64,000 nt of DNA from Phoronis australis (Eukaryota; Phoronida; Phoronidae): assembly GCA_002633005.1 (NCBI GenBank), contig NMRA01000168.1, forward strand, positions 253,129 to 317,128. The letters are read 5' to 3'. A program made the translations under genes and the position numbers. Positions 23,901 to 35,900 of this stretch are shown in pieces. Below the pieces are notes generated by a model. That model searched no databases. It worked only from the letters and a program-made list of their open reading frames with translations, and was not told the DNA's origin. Within the stretch, counting starts at the first letter, position 1. The number at the start of each line of letters is the position of its first letter.

Positions 23901-26900
23901 GCCTCAAACTATTCACAAGTGTTAAGAATGACTTTGTGATAATATTTAAAGGCATAGACCTAGATTTTTCTGCGTCTTATCAAAATATAAGTTTGTAAAT
24001 GAAATCAAAGCCGCATCCCGCCAACTCCTGCCGAATATGCTAACATTGGTCAAGTTGTTAACACTAGAAACAGACTATGCTGAAGACCACGAATGCACAA
24101 TTCAAATTGCATGTGTGTATGATAGGTAAAATGTGACATTAAAACATGTCAGTGCGATGGTTACGATAAAATAAAAAGTACTTCAACCAGAAATCATTTC
24201 AGTGTGATTAAAATGTTTCCCAAAATTCATATTAGTATTTAAAGAAGGCGACATGATGATGGCACTAAAATAAGAGCTATTATTATACGAGTTTCCTTAA
24301 CTAAACAATGTTCACTTCACTATACTTTGTAACAGATTACATAAACAATTTCTACCATGAATGTTCAAACAAAAACCACAACATTTAGTTTTTAGGTATC
24401 TTGTTAATGATAACAAAATCCAGTACTTTTTTAAAATCGCTTGTTGCTATGAGTCAAAGCTGAGTAACTGCTCAATCGCTGTTGAAACGTTTGCCTCAGC
24501 AATAGGAATGATAAAAGATCTGGGACATACTTCAACCTTCCGCAGAAATGTGCGAGCTTTGGTGAACTGCAGGTTAGGTACAAGACAGTGACACTCAACT
24601 GCCTGGTGAGGGAGAAGGAACGCGGCGAAGTCGTCAACCAGATCGGGGAAGTCTGCCAACAGGTTCTTGATCTCCTGGTAAAGCTGGAAAGCAAATGAAA
24701 AACAGTGAACAATTACACAGCAAATCAATTTTGTATTTTAGACTTTTTTGTTTGTTTTAAATTCCAATGAACCAACTAGTAACTCCATCTAGCGTACTGT
24801 CACAAAACCTTTTTCAGCCATATTGCTTTCAACGCATAAAATGGCGAACCTGATAGCTCAACTTAGTGAGCCAAGTCTCAAACAACAATAAACTGTCAAT
24901 TTGTGCCTTAGTTGTCATAGAAATTCTTTTTAGACATAAAACTGAAGTTAATGCTTCTTGGCGAAACCTGGAAAGGATACTGACCTCAACTGGTGTGCGA
25001 GTACTGGAGGTGAAGTCACTGAGCACCTTAAGAAAGGAGAGGTAACTTTCTGGCGACACCAGGCTCTGAACACGCGACAGATATGCCTGGGAGAAGGCTG
25101 TGTCTCGCTCATCACGCTGACAAATGAACATGAACAAAACGAAGTACTTTATAGTCTGTTAAGACAAGCCATGAACATTCCCATTCATCACACTCACAAA
25201 TGAACATGAACATGAACAACACAAGAAGAATTATATTCCAGTACACCAGCCTATGAACAGTCCTGATCATCACGCTCACAAATGAACATGAACATGAACA
25301 ACACAAGTTGAGTTATAGTCCAGTACACCAGCCTATGAACAGTACTGTACATTATGCTGACAAATGAGCATGAACAAGACGAATTACATAATATTCCATT
25401 ACGCTAAGCTATGAACAGTCTGGCTCACCACACTTGACATGAACAATCAATGTCACACCATAGTCCTCTCAATTACAGATACATCCCAAACAACTGAGAG
25501 CTAACGTAGTTTTTGTCCTGTTTTGTTCTGAACAAGGAAGACTTGAACGACTCTCCAATGTGTAGTGGCACGTGCGACTAAAGTCAAAGACATCTCCAGC
25601 GTGGTACTGGGAAGGCATTAAAGCGTACAAGTACATACATGTGCGATGTAATCATGAGGGAAGGAGGCAGTTTTTGCGAATAGCTTACACACGCATGCAC
25701 GCACGTACACGCACACGCACACGCACAAGCACACGCACGCACACACACGCACACACACACACACACATAACCAGCTGAAAACCTAATTAACACTTTGGCA
25801 CTAATCAATGAAATATTTACTTTACAATAATATATTACTTTACGCCGAGTCCACATGTCTTTTTAAAACAAGGGACAATTTTTGCCCCCTTGCTTCAATT
25901 CGTATTGCTTGGTTGTTTGTTTGTTGCCTTTTCTAATGTGTCTGGACTGTATTATAATATATACTGTGAAAATGACAAAAATTAATGACAAAGCACTTAC
26001 TCCATGCTTTCTAACAACACTGTGGACTAAAACAAGAATTAATTCTGGTCAATACACACAACTAATTACCAAGCATGCTGTTCTCATGGCATTAATTTAT
26101 ATGAATGAAGCAATTACCAGAGGGTCGGTCCCAATGATGTCAGGAGCCATCATAGCCAATGCCAGTTGTTGCTTTCTTTTCTTAGACTTCAGGTGCTTAT
26201 CTCGACACTTAGAGCTGGGAGCGTACCTGCATAAGCGAGAATAAGAGAAAAATCAGACTTAGTGTATGATAGTTCAAGCTATTTACTGTATGTGTTCTCT
26301 GACAGGAACTCATTCTTACATAAAAACTTCATTGAAAATAAGACTACAATCAAAGCTGACAATTTAATGTTCTATTACAAACGCGAAACGGCCACCTGTT
26401 TACAGGTTGTCCTAGGGTCAGGAAATAAACTCCACATATTCTTGGTTCACATTTTGGCAATAAAAATACATGGTCCAGTTCTGAGTTCATAAAATTAAAA
26501 TCACATAAACAACAACTATTGTGTAAATATAGAACACCCAGCTGTTTTAAACCAATTTTGCCACTGAATAAACGAATGTGTGAACTAAAACAGCCTAAAC
26601 ATAAGACAGATAATATCCAGCAAATGTTGGACGAAAGGGTAAATATGTAAAAGTAGTGAGAATGCTGACTATAACAAGAGCAACGCTGAGCGTTGAATTG
26701 CGCCCACGAGTGCTTTTAGGGTTGCTTATTTGTGTCATAAAATGGGCACTAGATGGCGCAAAAACATACAATCCGTCCGAAAATGGGAACATGTCATTGC
26801 TTCTTTAGTAGAAAGCTATGCACCAAATTTCATAGAAATCCGGAAAACAGAACAAAATGAAATTGCCATTAGGGGGCACAGTGTTCATTGGATCTGCCTG

Positions 26901-29900
26901 AAAGTCGTCATTGTCTGTTGTTCGTTTCATGTAAATACTCTTACTAAATTTAATAAAGATCCTCCAGTGGGTTTAGGAGATACACCTATGGGCACAAAAA
27001 CAAAACAAAACTACCACTAGGAGGCGCCAGAGTAGTCAAAGTCATCATCATAATCATCAACCATCCTCTTCACACTGAGAACAGATAAGCCAATTTTCAA
27101 AACTATCCTTAGAATGATTTGGTTGATAGAGAGGTAGATGCCAAAAAATTGACTCGAAAGCAGCCAAAATGGCTACTAGGTGGCGCAAAGTACCTTGATT
27201 CCATCCAAAAACAGGAGGACAGCGTCATCTCATCAATAGATGCTGTATTCAAAATTTTATGAAAATCTGTTGAGGACATTTGAAGATACAGAGGTAAACA
27301 TAAAACTAAAATTGCCACCAGGGGGCATACCAGTAGTCAGATCCATCCCAAAATCATCGTGGTTCGTTGTCAACATCATATAAACACACTTCTTAACTAT
27401 ACTAAAAATCCTACAAATGGTTTAGGAGATACAGCTATGGGCGCAAAAAAGAAACTGCCACTAGGAGGCGCCACAGTAGTTGAAGTCATTGGAAAATCAT
27501 CATCAGCCGTCCACTTCATAGTAAAAACATGCATACCAATTTTCACATGCCAATTTTCACATGCCAATTTTCACAATTATCCTGAAAGCGGTTTGGTTTA
27601 TAGAGGGGTGGATGCCAAAAAACAGACTAGAAAACAGCAAAAATGGGTCACTAGGTGGCGCAAACTAGGTCGAATCCGTCTGAAAATTGAAAGAAAGTGT
27701 CATCTCACTAACAAAAGCCTGTAAGCCAAATTTTTTGAAAATACGTTGAGGACCTTTGAAGATACAGAGGAAAACGTAAAAAAATAGAAAGTGTCACTAG
27801 GTGGCACACCAGTTATCAGATCTGTCCAAAAGTCGTTGTCGTACATTGTCAACATCACATAAATGCACTCACTAAATTTAGTAAAGATGCTGCAAAACGG
27901 TTTAGGAGATAAAGCCATAGGTGCAAAAAAAACAAAACTGCCACTAGGAGGCACCACAGTAGTTGAAGTGGTCGGAAAATCATTGTCAATCGTCCCCTTC
28001 ATAGTAAGAACATACATGCCAATTTTCACAATCATGCTTAGAGCGGTTTGGTTGATAGAGGGGTGGACGTCAAAAAACAGACTAAAAAACAGTAAAAATG
28101 GCTACTAGGTGGCGCAAACTACATCGAATCCATCCGAAAAGGGGAGGATGTCGTCATTTCACTAATAGATGCCTATATACCAAATTTCATGAAAATACCT
28201 TGAGGACCTTTGAAGATAGAGGTAAACGTAAAAAATTAAATTGCCACTAGGGGGCACACCGGTCATTGGATCCCTCCGAAAGTTCGCTCATGCCGCCCCA
28301 TCCATGAAAGGAACATATGTGCAAAATTTCATGAGCATAAGTCAATCGGTTTATGAGACAGACACAATTTTCAGCTGATTGTGATTTGAATCCCTGACAC
28401 AACAAAGCTCAACAAAAATAAATGAGTAGATGGTAGATGTGGCAGTTACCCCCTATCACAGAGGGCAAGCAACTACTGCCCCCTATCCCAGATTTGGAAA
28501 GACGATGAAAAGCCTAAGCAAAATAGGAAAGAAACAGGCTAATCATTAGCCCTTTCAAACGGTCAAGTGTAAGTAACTGTAATACAATCAGACTCAGAGT
28601 GCTTCACTAAAAAGCTATAAATTGGCTACATTTTAAGTTTATGCGTTTCACTAAACTCATTGGTCCAAACTTAAGATTCTGACAAAAATGCTGCGGTAGT
28701 AGATATCTAATAATAACGGTGCAAGCTGTATCTCGAAATTGGCTGCGTTTTATTGTGAAAATAAAAACATTTTGGAGAAATACAAGACAATAATGTGTGC
28801 CTCGGGGATCATTTGGCTCCCACAAAAAACAACTGCGCTTGATACCTAGTAACAATTTATATTTCTTAAGCACAGCTGAAACTAGTGTTGACAGGAACTC
28901 CTGTAAATTACGAATGCATTCAGACCTTTCATCAGCTTTACCTTATAGTAGAGCTGGCCGCCATCAGTGCATCTAGGTCGTCAGTTCTCTGGTCTTCATC
29001 GCTTTCCGCCTTCGCGTCATCATTGAACCACCGTGGACGCGACTTCTGCATGGCCTCCTCGGCGCGAAGCTTTCCTGACTGATCTGCAGGTGTCTCTGTA
29101 TCAGACACAACATCTGAATCTACTGTATCATATTCACTGGTGAAGTCCGTCTCCTGACTAGGCACGCCCGTGGACTCTGCATCGGAGTCCACAGGCTTTA
29201 CTGTGGGACTGAGCACTGATTTTTTGCGGGTTGGTTTCGTTGGTACGATAGGTTTTCGTCGTGTCCATTTACGCTTCGTCCTCTGATGAGCGCGGGCTGC
29301 AATAGTACTGGCAATCTTCTTCGTAGGGGATAAGATGGCGCCAGACACTACCAGACCCTTGGGTAGGATTGCTCTGGCTTGTTGTTGCAGACGACGACGA
29401 CGTGGACTTTTATTATTTTTGCCAAGGAATGGCGAGACAACAGGTTTTTTTGACGAGTCACCATCAGATTTGGGGAGAACAGGCCTCTGTTTGGTAGGCG
29501 TACGCTCTGAGTCAGTACCACTGACTAGCACCATATATTGTCCAGCACCATCTTTTTCTGGAGTTACTAACTGGGTTTTGCCTGAAGGGAGCAATGGGGA
29601 TTTGGCTGGCGTTACCAACGGTGAATTGCCCGACATTACCAATGGTGAATTGTCGGTCTCAATGTCCTGTTGCATATCAACGTTGTCATTGCACGTCTCT
29701 GCCATATCCGACACCAGAGTCTCTTCATTTCCTGTCAGGCCCTTTTCCACCGGAGACGCTATCTCGCCACCTGGTGATCGCAGCTGCTTTGAGAGTGACC
29801 TACGAACTTGTCTGGACAGCTCTGACCGACCTTTTTCACCGGACTTTTCACCAATGCCACTCATGTCAATGGTGCTGCTTATACATCCATCTTGTGCACT

Positions 29901-32900
29901 CACTTTTACACTGGCATCACCACATTGAGTTGTTGTTACCACAGAAGACTGCACGTCCCTCGTCGAGAGTACAGTCCCCAAACTCAAAGATGTAGTACAT
30001 ACTGCAGCTGCGACCAGAGGTGAACTCTGACTACCATCAACAGGAGAATTATGATGAGAGCTTACTGGCGCTACAGAATCTGTATGACTAGAATCCCCTT
30101 CATTAAACTTACTATGACCTTTAGTAGCAATCGGTACGCTTGATTGTAATTTCCCTTCCTGCGCTGAACTGCTGAGTGAAACAATTGCACTACATTTATG
30201 AGTTTTACTGCCTAATTCGGACACATTTCCACTATTGGTAGTTTCTTGTGTCACATTTCCCACCACAGGTGTGCTGACACCAGTAGATGCATCAGGTCCA
30301 GAAATAACAGTCACTGCCGCAGGTGTGAGGGGAACAACATTACCAATCATGGCAACCCTAGGTGAAACACTGCCTCCAGATTGTACGCACTGCACAATGG
30401 TTGCAAAGTTTGATGGGCCACCACTGAGCAATACTTTGCCATCAGACCCTATAGGAAGGGTGATCACAGTCGCTGGAGAAATATTGGGCAGCGACGAAGG
30501 TACCTGATGTTTCTCAAGTCCACTAGGGTTGGGAACAATTGCACGACATTTCCTGCTCTCTTGGTCCTGCTTTCCCTTCTTTCTTCGTCCTCGCACGGTT
30601 TTTCGCTGCTCACTTGCCGAGTTTGCACCAGATGTTACACTGCCCCTGGTTACCTGCATGGGTAAAGTCTGGGAAATACTTTTCTCTGGTGAAGATGTCT
30701 TAGATGAAGGTGTGACCGGTCTGCTGTCTCCTTCCACAGTAACATCTTGGCCATGTTTAATAGCAGCCTTGTATAACTGGAACAATACAGTACAGCTATG
30801 AGAAACAAGAAAACAAAAATAATTACATCTCCATATTTTCGATCCACAGAAGTGTCAAGTCATCAAAGGGGGAACCATTTAGGACATTATGTTCAGTCTC
30901 TGGCTATCTTCTTGTTAAGACACAATTAATGTTAATTCATGTTTAGACATAATTACTGTTCCCATAACATGTGTTTACTGTCCATGCAATGCCAAAAATA
31001 CAAAGTGGGGAAAACGGCCTGGCAAATGGTCCTTATCTTGATTCTCATTCACTTCCACTGAGCAAACACACTAACCAGTTCGCTATTGAACACATTCTGT
31101 GTTGGCCATTCGTGTTTGCTTAAGAAACGTGAATGAGAAACCAAGTCACTATTTATTGTTTCATGGATAGTGAATACTCACCGAGACAACAGTAATTAAC
31201 AAGGGAAAATGCACATCCAAGATAAACAGGGATCTGTATTTTTACAAAAAGTAACATTCAAAAACACTTGCTTTTCCCATTAAGACTATTCGTAATCTTC
31301 CAAAATCTCTTCAAAATGGTAATGACAACATGGCATTAAGTTGTATACACTTTATTTAGGAAAGCTCTGTGAATTAAGAGGGAAAACAGCAAATCAACAT
31401 ACTATGTTACCAAGTTTTCTTTCAAACATTTTTTCTTGAAATACTGCTTCACTCATAAAGATGATTAACATGCTATAAAACAAGGTCTCTATCAGTGCTG
31501 CATGAGTAGTATAATGTGGTCGTGTACGTTTTGGAAATGTCAGAAACCTGGGACATGACATAAGAGGACAGCCACATGGCTTTAAATGAAAATATTCATG
31601 ACGGACAAATAATTCTTACACTCAGCCACTCAGGAAGATTAGACATCTGCTCCACAGGAGCTTTCACTTCTGTTACTATGGAAACAGATCGAGGCATATT
31701 GGGCAGCTCCTTTCTGTCCTTTAAAAGCTGAAATTAAAATACATTGAATTAAAATTTACTTTCATAGCATTTCCATACTTCAAGTTTTCTTGCATGACAC
31801 TTATTGTACATACCTTTATGGGATTGTCTTTGGCCTTCTTAGCTCTCATGTTTTTTATATGTGTGCGAAGCTGTAAGTCTGTCTTGCATGGTATAAGGTA
31901 TTGCTGAAGGTAGGTACGGTAATTCATCAGGTGTCCAAATTGGTCCAACCCCAGGGCTATCAGGCTGAAATGTGTAATTATGTATATTGACTTTTATTAG
32001 TTGAAACATTTTACTGACAGGAACAGAGAACTGAGTGTAATGATTGAGCTTAGTCCCCTCTGTATCAGCACAATGTAAATAACCCCATTAAATGAATCTC
32101 AAAAGCATGAAAATAAACTCATTCATAACTTAAACCATATACCATATACTATGTTCACATGCCTGATCCACCACCTCAAAACATTCACATGTGAACATTC
32201 CTCACAAAACTGATCTGTCTTCTAAGCGCCTGACCTTAAATCACGACGGTAGACCAGCCTTCTCAATGTGAGGACCCTACATTCCAAAGATATGATTCTT
32301 GGTTAGACTCACTTGTCCTCTGCATCCGTGAAGGTCACCTTCAGTTTTGCAGCATCACCTGGTGTCAGGAAGGTGTCGATGGGTAGAAGGTTGGTGTAGA
32401 CCAGCGCCTTACAGTTGGCGAGACAATCTTGTAAAGTGAAAGGCAGGTTCACAGATTGACCTGAAAGAAACACAATTTGGATAGTTACCAGCTCTGGCTG
32501 TAGAGTTAGGATGTAACCCCACCTAATGGGTCATTAGCACCGACCACTCTGTTATAAGAGCTTAGGATGTCCTCAGTATAGAGAGAAACTCTGTCTCAGA
32601 GGTTGACCAGGAAATAAAACAGATGGAATGAAGAAGACTTTTAAACATGAAACTATCAGATACTGTGCTTTATGCCATGTTACCTAAAACCCTGTTAGGA
32701 ATTATTTTATAATGTTCCACTTTTGCATGAGGGGCTATCAAAAATAGGACTCAAATGATTTGTATCAAAACCTCGAAAGTTGCATAAAACAAAAACGAAA
32801 TGACAACTTAGAAAACTGTGATAGCTCTTTTGAGATTTCATCTTGGAACATTGATATCAAATAACTGCTGCAACCGTAGTTCTGCTATGACTGTACCTTT

Positions 32901-35900
32901 TGGCTTTGGCACTTTCAGACAGGTACTTTCACCAATTAGAATTCTACAGTTTTGTTGGCTAAACGCACAGACTTGATGACAAAGACCTAATATATAACCT
33001 TAAATGATGAACACACACAGTACTGTAAACTCAACAGACTTGATGACAAAGACCTAATATATAACCTTAAATGATGAACACACACAGTACTGTAAACTCA
33101 ACAGACTTGATGACAAAACCTAATATATAACCTTGAATGATGAACACACACAGTACTGTAAACTCAACAGACTTGATGACAAAGACCTAATATATAACCT
33201 TAAATGATGAACACACACAGTACTGTAAACTCAACAGACTTGATGACAAAGACCTAATATATAACCTTAAATGATGAACACACACAGTACTGTAAACTCA
33301 ACAGACAACAAGCATGGCTGAAACAAAGTACCAATTAAAAAACATACGTCACAAAATTATGGCTGAAACCAAGCAGTGTTCCAGCACAAAATTGCTGTTC
33401 TCTTCCACTCTTCGTTGTCCTACCTGGTTTAAATCTTCTTCTTCTTCTTTTCTTCGGCGTTTCCTGAATCTGAGGCTTAGTGTGTTCATTCGCAGCAAAT
33501 TCAATGGCTGCCCGCAGGTTGATGGCGCTGAACGCAGATGGGACACGTCCAGTGACTGCACGCTGGCTGAACATGTCAAGCTCATGCTAGAAACAGATAC
33601 AAAATTGGAGAGAACTGAAAACCTCTTTCAAAGTTTAATAACAACCTACACACCGAGACCGGACCCAACTATATCAGAGCTAGACTCACTCTAACTTTTG
33701 TTTATGCCAATAAACTGAAAATGGAAGTGCTAAAGCAATTGAAATCTACTTAATAGATAAGTCTGTCAACGTGATTGTTATTTATAAGGTTCTGTAGAGC
33801 CATTTGAAAACTGGCCAAATTTAACAAACTTCGTAACATCATTTCTCAGAAATGGCCAATCGGATTCTTATGAAAATTTCAGATAGTACGCTTTATACCA
33901 CAATATCAGCCTCAAATGGCCAATACAACCATGTAATAACCTATTTAGTTATCTCAATAGCGAGATAACATTTTGGCGGGAATCGAGGCCAGTTTCGAAC
34001 CCGGTCCGCACAACTCAGCGGCTGACGTCATCGAACGTCGAAATAGAATACTTAAATGAGCACGCGCAACAATCGCATGTTCAACAAAGGGCATTGTACC
34101 GACATTTATATGCAATGAAAAATAAGACGCATAATTTCCATAAAAACAATATTTTAATTCAGTGAAATTATCTCTCATTTTCTCTCACTTGTAAATCACC
34201 GATCTTCAATTTGAATGTGGGTATCGCGTCATCGGAATCCTTCAACTTAAGCATTATACTCAGTTACCAGTGGTAACCTAATTTAGCAGACGATATTTTT
34301 TTCGGTCGAAGCTTAGCGTGGTAAAATGTGTAGGAAGCTATAATAGTTGCTAACCTTAATTTATAGATTCATTTTCTTTCCATTTTGTTTAAATTTTCAA
34401 TTGGTTTTTAGTAAAAGCAATATTTGACAAAAATAGCTCGGCATTTCTAAAAGGTCACAACCTCCGACCCTGGGCCTCTGACAAAGAAAGTAGTAACAAA
34501 GCCAAGGCGAGTCAAGAAAGGTAGATCGATTCATTGCAATGTTTCTCATTCAGTATGTGGTATAAACAGATTATTGCATGTTCTCAGTCATTATCCCCCT
34601 TATCTAGAGCCCTCGTGGATTTTGGAGAATTATCCAAAATTCACTCAGCTCTAGAATATGGGGGATAACGACTGAGAACATGTAATAATCTATATTTAAA
34701 CATTTTTCTCCAAAACGCTATTAGGAATTGTTTTTGAAAGTTTCCATTTTTGCACAAGGGGCACTTTAAAATGATTTTCATGAAAAAATCAATAGTTGCA
34801 TAAGACAAAAATGAACCAATAATTTAGAAAACCGTTACATTGTACATCGTTTCTGAGATTTCATCTTGATTAAGTCGAGTTCCTTTAAAATGTGAATGAG
34901 AAATACTGAACTAGCAGACCTAAGGGGTTATAATTCGCCTTTTCACTGTAACTCACTAAATACTGGGCAGACTGTATAGACATGTTGATGTGTGAACACT
35001 GATGAGGAAAAAGACCTGAGGTACATGTAAGCGAGCTTGAGACATTCTAACTCACCAAATACTGGACAGACTGTGTAGAGATGTGTTCATAACCTGTCTG
35101 AGCACTGCTGAGTATGTAGACCTGTGTCAAAAGCTGAACATGCTGAAGAGAGAAGCATGGGTGAGTAAATTCATCCTGCAATTATGTTTTTCCAATTCAA
35201 AACAAACGTTTACCATAAAACGTTTACCATAACAAACCTCTACCATGACAAACCTTAACCATATCAAACTTTTACCATGACAATCTTTATCACAAAGAAT
35301 CATCAATACCCAGAAACAGCCACATTTCTGGCCCAGAACACAATTACTAAACTGGTTAATATACAGGTACATTGTAAACGTTCTCCACATTCTTAAAAGT
35401 TTTTCTCGTTGAGTTGCGAAATATACCCACAACTGGTGACCATAACCAGTGTACTAAGGACTCGTGTGAAGTCTACTGCCACTGCGGTTCACTCGATACA
35501 ACTTGAACTGTATAGAACTTCTAATTACGTTTAAATTACCTTTCTCATTTGATCTTCAATCTGCAGTCGCTCCTCTGTTGTTATGGTTGGTACATCCCCA
35601 TCAGTTGGGTTGGCAATAACCTTCGCAGTCTTTGTAGTTCTAGTGAAACAACATGTAATTCAGACAATTTACTATTTAATAACTCATGTACAGGGTGTCC
35701 CAAAATGTTAACAAAAATACTTTGGAATACAAGAAGAGCAAGCGTCCACCATGTGCATCACATTTAGCGCAGATACAAGGGATGATTACTATTTTAAACA
35801 TTCCAACAAAATGGAGCAATGCCAGTAGCCTCTAAGGGGAGCATAGCAACCCAGCAAAGCTCTCCTCAATAGGAACACACTTGCAGAAAAAAGGAACAGC

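Noticed and set aside
25572-25856. Open frames rich in Thr/His or Val/Cys/Ala
   Set aside because: Translation of the CA-rich microsatellite.
29335-29928. 197-codon open frame on the + strand
   Set aside because: Antisense to the large GON4L exon (30776-28942), which has a spliced, conserved frame on the other strand.
33941-34030. tRNA-like B box (TTTCGAACCC-type) near 33994
   Set aside because: No A box or cloverleaf could be paired around it.
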